The translations under genes and the position numbers were made by a program. Below the pieces are notes generated by a model, which worked only from the letters and a program-made list of their open reading frames with translations, was not told the origin of the DNA and did not search any database. A DNA stretch of 14,655 nucleotides from an uncultured Holophagaceae bacterium (GTDB taxonomy: Bacteria > Acidobacteriota > Holophagae > Holophagales > Holophagaceae): positions 1 through 14,655 of the forward strand of contig CAIRAS010000062.1 of NCBI GenBank assembly GCA_903876615.1, given 5' to 3'. Shown here one piece after another: positions 1-8,207 of this stretch; positions within the stretch are counted from its first letter, which is position 1; each line of letters opens with the position of its first letter.

Positions 1-419
1 CGGTAGATGTGGTCGCCCGCGAGGATGAGCACGGTCTTGGGATCCGCCGCCTGGATGCTGTCGAGGTTCTGGTAGACCGCGTCCGCCGTGCCGCTGTACC
101 AGGCGTCCTTGTCGAAGCTCTGCTGGGCCGGCAGCACGTGCACGTACTCGTTGAGCTTGCCGGGCAGGAAGGTCCACCCGAACTGCAGGTGCTCGAGCAG
201 GCGGTGCGAGTTGTACTGCGTGAGCACCATGATCTTGCGGAAGCCCGAGTTCACGCAGTTGGAGAGGGTGAAGTCGATGATGCGGTACTTGCCGCCGAAG
301 TCGAGACCGGGCTTGGCGTAGTGGTCGGTCAGGTCCATCAGGCGCTTGCCACGGCCTCCGGCCATCACGAGCGCGATGGTGTGCCTTGGTGAGACTCGCG
401 ATTCAGAGATCGTCAACAT
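1..419 (-). CDS. glgC: Glucose-1-phosphate adenylyltransferase, N-terminal part (cut by window edge)
   Basis: This enzyme makes ADP-glucose from glucose-1-phosphate and ATP, the committed step of bacterial glycogen synthesis in the cytosol. About 139 residues are visible; the C-terminal two thirds lie outside the window. The nucleotide-binding loop reads MAGGRGKRL (residues 19-27), followed by [20 protein letters not shown], the allosteric-site region [27 protein letters not shown] and ILAGDHIYR, all in the order and spacing of the E. coli enzyme. The ATG at 419 is preceded by AAAGGA at a good ribosome-binding distance. It lies 61 bp downstream of aat on the same strand and may have its own promoter, since glycogen synthesis has no obvious link to the clpS-clpA-aat genes. 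Identification is from recognised motifs; no alignment was run. Confidence 0.95.
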   Translation of the reverse strand, partial: MLTISESRVSPRHTIALVMAGGRGKRLMDLTDHYAKPGLDFGGKYRIIDFTLSNCVNSGFRKIMVLTQYNSHRLLEHLQFGWTFLPGKLNEYVHVLPAQQSFDKDAWYSGTADAVYQNLDSIQAADPKTVLILAGDHIY

Positions 420-442
420 GAGAGTCCTTTGGCCTTAAGGGA

Positions 443-448
443 ATAATA
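443..448 (-). promoter_or_regulatory. Possible -10 element for glgC
   Basis: On the minus strand this hexamer reads TATTAT, one mismatch from the sigma-70 -10 consensus, and lies 23 bp before the glgC start codon. I see no convincing -35 at 16-18 bp. The aat-glgC gap also has imperfect TAGCC/GGCTA inverted repeats just upstream that could form a weak hairpin. Suggestive only. Confidence 0.3.
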
Positions 449-480
449 GCCCTGGACTGGCTAAGCGAAAGGCTATCTTT

Positions 481-1133
481 TCACCAGTAGCCAACGTGTT
501 CCTCCGCCTGGAGCGCTTCCTGGAGCTCCACCAGGAAGAGGCGCCGGGGCACCACGCGGAAACCGTAGCCCCGCAGACCCTCGTGGGGCAGCTGCCCATC
601 GAGCAGGGTGAAACCCCATCCGGCCAGCCGCGCATCCAGGGCCGCCAGGGCCGCGCGGCTGGCTTCGGGCTCCAGGCTGAACATGCTCTCGCCGAAGAAA
701 GCCCCACCCAGGGACACCCCGTAGAGCCCGCCCCGCAGCTGCCCCTCCCGCCAGGCTTCGACGCTGTGGGCGTGGCCCGCACGGTGCAGGGCCAGATAGG
801 CGTCGCGCATCCCCTGGGTGATCCAGGTGCCGTCCTGGCCGGGGCGGGGCACCCGGGCGCAGTGCCCGATCACCGCCTCGAAGGCCGTGTCGAAGCGGGT
901 CTCGAAGGGCTGGTGCCGCAGGCTCCGGCGGCTGCGGGCGGAGAGGTGCAGGTGGCCGGGGCGCAGCAGGGCCCGCTCCGGCGGGGACCACCAGAGCAGG
1001 GGGTCCTCCTCGCCGAACCAGGGGAAGATGCCGCTGCGATAGGCCTGCAGGAGCCGCGGCACGCTGAGGTCGCCGCCGATGGCCAGGAGGCCGTCCTCGG
1101 CCAGCTCCGGGTCCGGGAAGACCAGGCGGTCCG

Positions 1134-1152
<19 letters not shown>
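481..1152 (-). CDS. aat: Leucyl/phenylalanyl-tRNA--protein transferase
   Basis: Aat transfers Leu or Phe from aminoacyl-tRNA to the N-terminal Lys or Arg of proteins, creating a primary N-degron recognised by ClpS. The protein is 223 residues, close to the E. coli length of 234. Visible family motifs are GIFPWF (41-46), WWSPPERALL, the AHSVEAW stretch, LRGGLYGV, FGESMFS (153-159) with the conserved Glu155, and LLDGQ with Gln187, matching the catalytic-site Glu and Gln known in the E. coli enzyme. The segment after LLDGQ (LPHEGLRGYGFRVVPRRLF) departs somewhat from the usual H-x-x-SLGA pattern but keeps the PRR-x-F end. The ATG at 1152 lies inside the last codons of clpA (19-bp overlap), so translation is probably coupled to clpA. 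It is cytosolic and works with the two genes upstream. Confidence 0.95.
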
Positions 1153-3372
<2,220 letters not shown>

Positions 3373-3380
<8 letters not shown>

Positions 3381-3684
3381 CGTCGGGCTCCACGGTGAGC
3401 AGGAGGGGGAAACCGTCGCGCTCGGCCAGCTGCCGGCCGCGCTCGGCGCGGGTCTCGGCCACGTCCCGGGTGTAGCGCCCGGCCACGCCCACCCCGGCCC
3501 GGTGGACCGCCAGCATGATGGTGATGGCTTCGGGCTCGGGCTTGCGGAAGACCGTCGTCAGCAGCCAGACCACGAACTCCTGGGTGGTGTAGTCGTCGTT
3601 GTGGAGCAGGACCTTCCACAACCCCGGCTCCCGCAGCTTGGTGCGTTCGCGGGTGAGGGTCTGGCCTTGTCGCTTGGTGGCCAT
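3373..3684 (-). CDS. clpS: ClpS, adaptor for N-degron delivery to ClpA
   Basis: ClpS is a small cytosolic adaptor that binds N-terminal Leu, Phe, Tyr or Trp and docks on the ClpA N-domain. The protein is 103 residues. The binding-pocket motif HNDDYTTQEF covers 28-37, with Asp30 and Asp31 matching the E. coli pocket acidic pair, and LAVHRAG holds the conserved His61. The helix VAETRAERGRQLAERDG and the final LLLTVEPDDA also fit. The E. coli gatekeeper Met (TPMEF) is Gln35 here. The ATG at 3684 is chosen because GGAGG lies 8 bases upstream; the longer reading frame beyond it runs through the lepB coding region in another frame. The stop overlaps the clpA start, so the two are almost certainly cotranscribed and translationally coupled. 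Confidence 0.95.
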
Positions 3685-3733
3685 GAACGGCGCCTCCGGG
3701 GGAATCAGGATAGCCCCTGCGCTTTCCGGAAGG

Positions 3734-4171
3734 TCAGGGCTGCAGCAGCCGGCCCTGCAGGGCCCCGGCGGGGAGGGGGCCCCAGCTCCGGCCGTCCTGG
3801 CTGGCCGGGCGGTTGTCGCCCAGGACCAGGTAGCCGTCCCGGCAGTCTTGTCGGCCCCCGCCGCTCCGCTCAGGGTGGGCCACCCAGGGTTCCTCCAGGC
3901 GGTGGTCGTTGATCCACAGATCCCCACCCTCCCAGCGCACCTGCTCGCCCGGCAGCCCCAGCACCCGCTTCACCGAGGAGCCCTGGGGTCCCGCCACGAG
4001 CCAGACCTCGCCCCGCCGCGGGGCCGGCACTACCCAGGCCCGCCAGGACCAGCGCAGGGACCCGTCCCGCAGGGCGGGCTCCATGCTGTGCCCGGAGATG
4101 CGGACGGGCCGCACCACCAGCAGGGGTGCGAGGGCCAGGGCCACGGCGGCGAGGGGAATCCAGGGGCGCAC
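3734..4171 (-). CDS. lepB: Signal peptidase I (short form)
   Basis: An S26-family serine protease that removes signal peptides from secreted proteins at the periplasmic face of the inner membrane. It has one hydrophobic N-terminal anchor (about residues 5-20, IPLAAVALALAPLLVV), then box B GHSMEP with catalytic Ser29, box D SSVKRVLGLPGE with the general-base Lys68, and box E GYLVLGDNRPASQDGRSWG (113-131). The usual D-S-R of box E is D-G-R here. At 145 residues it is shorter than most Gram-negative LepB proteins and has one membrane segment rather than two. The start is GTG at 4171; the only in-frame ATG nearby encodes Met30 next to the catalytic serine, so it cannot be the start. The Shine-Dalgarno is weak. 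It follows the QueD-like gene by 16 bp and precedes clpS by 49 bp. Whether it is the sole signal peptidase cannot be judged here. Confidence 0.9.
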   Translation of the reverse strand: MRPWIPLAAVALALAPLLVVRPVRISGHSMEPALRDGSLRWSWRAWVVPAPRRGEVWLVAGPQGSSVKRVLGLPGEQVRWEGGDLWINDHRLEEPWVAHPERSGGGRQDCRDGYLVLGDNRPASQDGRSWGPLPAGALQGRLLQP

Positions 4172-4187
4172 GGGACTTGGTCCGGGC

Positions 4188-4541
4188 TCAGCCGAAGACC
4201 GCCAGCCGCCGGCCCCGGCCGTCCGTGAGGGCGACTTCCTTGAGCCGCGCCGGGGCGGGTGCGAAGGGCGCGAGCTCGGCCAGGAGCCGCTGGGCCAGGG
4301 CCAGGGGGCCGTCCAGGCCGAGGTCCGAGAGCAGCTGTCCCTGCAGAGGGGCGAGGCTGCGATCCAGGGCCGCCTCCAGGTCCCGGAAATCGACCACCAC
4401 GTCGAAGCTGTCCAGGCCCTCCCGGGCGGCCACCACCTCCACCAGGTAGTCATGGCCCTCCCAGCGCCCGCCGGAGCGGAAGACCACGGAGAGGGGGCGG
4501 GTGACGGCGGACTCGAACACCAGGCTGGGAACTTGGGCCAA
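4188..4541 (-). CDS. Divergent 6-pyruvoyl-tetrahydropterin synthase/QueD-like protein
   Basis: A 117-residue protein whose overall pattern resembles the PTPS/QueD fold: an N-terminal strand, WEGHDYLVEVV (where QueD has HGHxYxVxV), VVVDFRDLEAAL (QueD: G-x-V-x-DF-x-x-L), a helix ending LAQRLLAEL, and a closing strand RLKEVALTD. The residues that would bind zinc are mostly missing: the first His is absent, HGH has become EGH, and the LDHxxLN segment reads LDRSLAPLQ. Catalysis as a 6-carboxytetrahydropterin synthase is therefore doubtful and I assign no reaction. The start is TTG at 4541, chosen because GGAG lies 6 bases upstream. It is the first gene of the minus-strand run and is followed by lepB after 16 bp. 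The PTPS assignment is by eye and moderately secure. Confidence 0.6.
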   Translation of the reverse strand: MAQVPSLVFESAVTRPLSVVFRSGGRWEGHDYLVEVVAAREGLDSFDVVVDFRDLEAALDRSLAPLQGQLLSDLGLDGPLALAQRLLAELAPFAPAPARLKEVALTDGRGRRLAVFG

Positions 4542-4567
4542 GGGTTACTCCAGGTTGAGACTTCAGT

Positions 4568-4580
4568 TTCACATGGTGAA
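4568..4580. promoter_or_regulatory. Operator-like palindrome upstream of the iron-sulfur oxidoreductase
   Basis: TTCAC-ATG-GTGAA is a perfect 5-bp inverted repeat with a 3-bp centre, in the 142-bp divergent gap between the QueD-like gene and the oxidoreductase. A possible weak promoter (TTCAGT at 4562, 16-bp spacer, TACACT at 4584-4589) would place the palindrome between the -35 and -10, as for a repressor site. Promoter hexamers are poor, so this is a candidate only. Confidence 0.3.
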
Positions 4581-4683
4581 GGCTACACTGGGCCATCGAG
4601 CCTGCCATACCTGACAACCGGGTGATTGATCAAGGCGGCCCCCGCCACCTTGACTACCACCCGTCCTTGCGAGGAGAGACCCC

Positions 4684-6717
4684 ATGAAGGCCCTGGAAAT
4701 TGCGCTGTTCTGGATCCTGACCCTGGCCGCGGGCGGCTTCTTCGTGTGGACCATCCGGCAGCGGATCGGCACGATGAAAGCCGGCCTGCCGGACAACCGT
4801 ACGGACCGGCCCATGGAGCGCCTCAAGGGCGTCTTCGTGCTGGCCCTGGGCCAGCAGCGCATGGTCCGGGACAAGTACGCGGGCTTCTACCACATCCTGA
4901 TCTTCTGGGGCTTCTGTGTGCTCGGCCTCCGCAGCCTCGGCCTAGTGCTGGAAGGGCTCTTCGGTTGGCACATGACCGAGGCCCTCGGCCAGTTCGGCCT
5001 GGGCTACCAGTTCACCAAGGACATCTTCGAAGTGCTCGTGCTGGTGGGTCTGGGCCTTGCGGCCTTCCGGCGCCTGGCCGCCAAGCCCTGGCGTCTGGAG
5101 AACTCCTGGGATGCCTGGGCCACCCTGAGCCTCATCGGCGGCCTGATGATCACGGACCTGTTGGCGGACGGCGCCTACATCTGGCTGCACAACCCCACCT
5201 GGAAGCTGTGGGCCCCGGCCAGCCTCTTCGTGGCGAACCTGCTGCGCCCCCTGGGCGGCACCGCCCTGCTGGTGACCTACAAGAGCATGTGGTGGCTGCA
5301 CCTGGGCCTGCTCTACTTCTTCGCCAACTTCCTGCCCTACTCCAAGCACTTCCACGTGTTCACGTCGCTCTTCAACATCTACTTCCGCGAGCTGGAGCCG
5401 AACAAGAACCTGAAGCCCATGGACATGGAGGCCGAGCACTTCGGCATCAACAAGATCCAGGACTTCACCTGGAAGCAGATGCTCGACTTCTACACCTGCG
5501 TGGAGTGCGGCCGCTGCCTGGAGAACTGCCCCACGACCCTCACTGGCAAGCCGCTCCGGCCCAAGGACTTCGGCAATGACCTGCGCGACTACCTGAAGGC
5601 CACGCCCCTCGCCCAGATGGGCCAGGATCAGAGCGTGCCTGAGGACCGCCTGCTCATCGGCGGCCCCGTGCCCGAGGGCGCCCACTGGCAGCGCGATGAC
5701 GAGGCGCCCCCCTGGAGCAAGGCGCAGCTCGAGGGCTGGATTAGCCGGGACACCATCTGGGCCTGCACCAGCTGCGGCTATTGCGAGTGGGCCTGCCCGC
5801 TGCAGATCAGCTTCGTGGACAAGCTCGTGGGCATGCGCCGCTACCTGACCCTCGAGGAGAGCGACTTCCCCGCTGAGGCCCAGCTGGCCTTCAAGGGCAT
5901 GGAGCGCCAGGGCAACCCCTGGAACCTCGCCCAGGCTGACCGCGGCAAGTGGGCCGAGGGCCTGGAAGTGCCCACCATGGCCGAGAACCCCGACGCCGAA
6001 TACCTGTTCTGGGTGGGCTGCGCTGGCAGCTACGATGCCGCGGGCCAGAAGGTCTCCCAGTCCCTGGTGAAGCTGCTCAAGGCCGCCAACATCTCCTTCG
6101 CCATCCTGGGCACCGAGGAGAGCTGCACCTGTGAGTCCGCCCGGCGCCTGGGCAACGAGTACCTCTTCCAGACGGCCACGGAGACCAACGTCGAGCTGCT
6201 CAAGGGCTACAACGTCAAGAAGATCATCACCAACTGCCCGCACTGCCTGAACACGCTGAAGAACGAATACCCGGACTTCGGCGGCAGCTTCGAGGTGGTG
6301 CACGGCACGGAGCTGGTGGCGCAGCTTCTGGCCGAGGGCCGGATCAAGCTCGAGCAGACGGTGGCTGTGGACCTCACCTACCACGACCCCTGCTACCTTA
6401 GCCGCTACAACGGCCAGGTGGCGGCACCCCGCGCCATCCTGGACGCCATCCCTGGCGTGAAACTCACGGAGATGGAGAAGCACGGCGAGGCCACCATGTG
6501 CTGCGGCGCGGGCGGCGGGCGCTTCTGGTTGGAAGAGCACCTTGGCAAGCGCGTCAATCACGAGCGCTTCGAGCAGGCCCTGGAGACGAAGACCAGCACC
6601 GTTGCCGTGGCCTGCCCCTTCTGCAACGTCATGCTGAACAACGCCGCCGGCGAGACCGGCCATGAGGGCGTTGCCACCACGGACGTCCTGGAACTGGCGG
6701 CAAAGTCGCTCAAGTAG
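4684..6717 (+). CDS. Membrane (Fe-S) oxidoreductase, ETF:menaquinone oxidoreductase (EMO/FadF)-like
   Basis: A 677-residue inner-membrane protein with parts in this order: about five hydrophobic segments in residues 4-220 resembling the NarI/HdrE cytochrome b fold, with candidate haem histidines H70, H206, H222 and H224; a first 4Fe-4S motif at C272, C275, C278, C282; a second at C361, C364, C367, C371; then two CCG domains as in HdrB/HdrD. The second CCG is canonical (C570, C606-C607, C644-x-x-C647). The first has C446, C481-T-C483, C518-x-x-C521. This layout is that of EMO/FadF proteins, which pass electrons from electron-transfer flavoprotein during acyl-CoA oxidation to menaquinone. No etfAB or acyl-CoA dehydrogenase gene lies nearby, so the donor is inferred from family knowledge. 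The ATG at 4684 follows a strong GAGGAG. Confidence 0.85.
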   Translation: MKALEIALFWILTLAAGGFFVWTIRQRIGTMKAGLPDNRTDRPMERLKGVFVLALGQQRMVRDKYAGFYHILIFWGFCVLGLRSLGLVLEGLFGWHMTEALGQFGLGYQFTKDIFEVLVLVGLGLAAFRRLAAKPWRLENSWDAWATLSLIGGLMITDLLADGAYIWLHNPTWKLWAPASLFVANLLRPLGGTALLVTYKSMWWLHLGLLYFFANFLPYSKHFHVFTSLFNIYFRELEPNKNLKPMDMEAEHFGINKIQDFTWKQMLDFYTCVECGRCLENCPTTLTGKPLRPKDFGNDLRDYLKATPLAQMGQDQSVPEDRLLIGGPVPEGAHWQRDDEAPPWSKAQLEGWISRDTIWACTSCGYCEWACPLQISFVDKLVGMRRYLTLEESDFPAEAQLAFKGMERQGNPWNLAQADRGKWAEGLEVPTMAENPDAEYLFWVGCAGSYDAAGQKVSQSLVKLLKAANISFAILGTEESCTCESARRLGNEYLFQTATETNVELLKGYNVKKIITNCPHCLNTLKNEYPDFGGSFEVVHGTELVAQLLAEGRIKLEQTVAVDLTYHDPCYLSRYNGQVAAPRAILDAIPGVKLTEMEKHGEATMCCGAGGGRFWLEEHLGKRVNHERFEQALETKTSTVAVACPFCNVMLNNAAGETGHEGVATTDVLELAAKSLK

Positions 6718-6738
6718 AGACTGGACCACCCGAGACCC

Positions 6739-6772
6739 GGGCCGGGGGACCGCTGCGGCGGCCCCCTGGCCC
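6739..6772. terminator. Strong hairpin between convergent genes, likely bidirectional terminator
   Basis: A 15-bp stem (6739-6753 with 6758-6772) closed by a TGCG tetraloop, with one G-T wobble and one A-C mismatch. It sits 21 bp after the oxidoreductase stop and 5 bp before the end of the convergent outer-membrane protein gene. No T-tract follows on either strand, so it is not a classical intrinsic terminator, but its place and strength fit a shared transcript end. Confidence 0.6.
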
Positions 6773-6777
6773 ATTGC

Positions 6778-7386
6778 TCAGTAGCTCAGGACGATGGCCA
6801 CTTCCATGGTGTTGTAGCTCAGGCCCCGGTAGCTCCCGAACACATAGCGGCTCTCCAGGCTGACACGGCGGTGGAAGGTGAAACCCAGACCCAGGGCAAT
6901 GGCGGGCTCGTCCTTGGTGCTGGTGTCATTCACGGTGTAGGTGCGGGTGGCGTTCACCCGGTCGCTGGTGGTGTACGTCCCAAAGCTGCGCTGCCGCCAA
7001 GCCTTCAGGTAGGCCCCAGCCAGGAAGTAGAGGCGACCCTGGGGGCCATTGGGACGGTAGAGGCAGTCTGCACCCATGGACCAGGCGCTCCAGCGGGTGT
7101 CCTCCGAGCCCAGGTCAGAGTAGCGGGTCGACTTGTAGGCGTACTGGTTGTCGAGGGTGGTGAAGGCCTGGAAGGCCACCATCGGGCGGATGGCGAGAGC
7201 CCCCGTCAGCGGGATCGTCAGCGACAGTGCCCCCTGCGTGGCATGCTTCGTTCCCATCTCATTGCGGAAGTCGCCCTGGGCGTCAGCGATCCCCAGGTGC
7301 AGGCTCGGCACCATGGGCTCTGCCGCCGAGGCAAGGCCGTAACAGGCCAGGCCGAGAGAGAAGAGCAGGGGTCGGGTGAAGGGCAT
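6778..7386 (-). CDS. Small outer-membrane beta-barrel protein, unknown function
   Basis: A 202-residue protein with a clear signal peptide (residues 1 to about 22, hydrophobic core LLFSLGLACYGLA, then ASA-AE as the likely cleavage site). The mature part has alternating polar/hydrophobic strands with many aromatics (ALSLTIPL, LAIRPMVAFQAF, GRLYFLAGAYL, PAIALGLGFTF, SLESRYVFGSYRG, MEVAIVLSY) and ends in Tyr, as outer-membrane barrels do for Bam recognition. Size and strand count suggest an eight-stranded barrel of the OmpW/OMP_b-brl type. The specific role is unknown. The ATG at 7386 has AGGAA 9 bases upstream. It lies 25 bp downstream of the SGNH lipoprotein gene on the same strand, so the two are probably cotranscribed and both act at the cell envelope. 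Confidence 0.75.
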   Translation of the reverse strand: MPFTRPLLFSLGLACYGLASAAEPMVPSLHLGIADAQGDFRNEMGTKHATQGALSLTIPLTGALAIRPMVAFQAFTTLDNQYAYKSTRYSDLGSEDTRWSAWSMGADCLYRPNGPQGRLYFLAGAYLKAWRQRSFGTYTTSDRVNATRTYTVNDTSTKDEPAIALGLGFTFHRRVSLESRYVFGSYRGLSYNTMEVAIVLSY

Positions 7387-7411
7387 GGGCGGGTGTTCCT
7401 GGAGGTTGGGA

Positions 7412-8038
7412 CTAGCGGTTGAGGGGCATCACGGCCTGGATCACGACCGGTTTGCCGCTTTGAGTCTTCAGATAGCGAGCGATGGTCTCGACGTTGGCGA
7501 CGACCCGGGAGATGGGCACCGCGGCGTGCAGGTCATTGTTGCCGATCATCAGGAAGTAGCAGTCGATATCCGGCTGGACGAGCTGGTCCAGCCGACGGAG
7601 GACATCGCCAGAGGTCTCCCCGTCGACGCCCATGTTGTAGGCCTTGATGGCCAGGAGGTCATCCCAGGTGGCGTCCCGGATGGGGTTCCGCATCTGAACC
7701 GCGCTGACGCGCCGCGTGATGGAGTCCCCGACCATGCCGGCGCAGGTGACCTTGTTGAACGTGATGTAGGGGATGAGGCTGGCGTCGGCCCAGCGCAGGT
7801 AGCCCAGCTCCGAAAGATGCTCTCCGTCGGGCTGGTAGAAGAAGACCAGGGGCTTGCCGGTGTTGGCGAGCAGGATGGAATAGGTGTCGAGGTAGGTGAG
7901 CTTCAGCTCCTGGGCCTTGTTGGCCAGGGCCATGTTCAGGGCCCGGATCTCGATGTTGCTGGTGTCGCTCATGACCCCGCCGCTGCAGCCAGACAGGATC
8001 AGGACACCCAGCGGCAGGAACAGCGATCTCAGCTTCAA
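7412..8038 (-). CDS. SGNH/GDSL-hydrolase-like lipoprotein with permuted block order
   Basis: A 208-residue lipoprotein. Residues 1-18 form a lipoprotein signal (LFLPLGVLILSGC, lipobox LSGC, Cys18), followed by Ser, which by the Lol rule favours the outer membrane. The SGNH family blocks are all recognisable but in the order V-I-II-III: block V DGEHLSELGYLRWA (71-84; Asp71, His74), then block I MVGDSIT (Ser106), block II NMGVDGETSGDVLRRL (135-150; Gly137) and block III MIGNND (Asn168). The chain ends at QAVMPLNR, which in ordinary SGNH proteins leads into a helix like the one at residues 29-50 here. Such enzymes hydrolyse or transfer ester groups on lipids or polysaccharides; the substrate is unknown. 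The start is TTG at 8038, with GGAGG 5 bases upstream. It is probably cotranscribed with the outer-membrane barrel that follows. Confidence 0.8.
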   Translation of the reverse strand: MKLRSLFLPLGVLILSGCSGGVMSDTSNIEIRALNMALANKAQELKLTYLDTYSILLANTGKPLVFFYQPDGEHLSELGYLRWADASLIPYITFNKVTCAGMVGDSITRRVSAVQMRNPIRDATWDDLLAIKAYNMGVDGETSGDVLRRLDQLVQPDIDCYFLMIGNNDLHAAVPISRVVANVETIARYLKTQSGKPVVIQAVMPLNR

Positions 8039-8207
8039 CCACGCCTCCGGGCAAGACAAACAACGAGCCGGGCACACCGCGGCGCAGGGGACCCACACTC
8101 CTTGGACCGATGATACTGGAGCCGGGTTGAGTCCTGGTTCCGAATGCGGGTCCCAGCGGGCCTGCTGGTCCTCGGGCTAGCTGGGGAGTGCCAGCCCCGG
8201 GGACCAA

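Noticed and set aside
4555..4589. TTGAGA (4555) with TACACT (4584) as a standard sigma-70 promoter
   Set aside because: The spacer is 23 bp, too long for sigma-70.
4942..6774. 610-residue open frame on the minus strand opposite the oxidoreductase
   Set aside because: It is a composition shadow of a GC-rich gene: the plus-strand frame has full-length family motifs, while this one is low complexity in His, Gln, Ala and Leu with no recognisable domain.
8102..8124. Promoter for the DUF535 gene or the divergent lipoprotein gene in 8039-8207
   Set aside because: TTGGAC on plus and TATCAT on minus are each seen, but neither has a partner hexamer at 16-18 bp.
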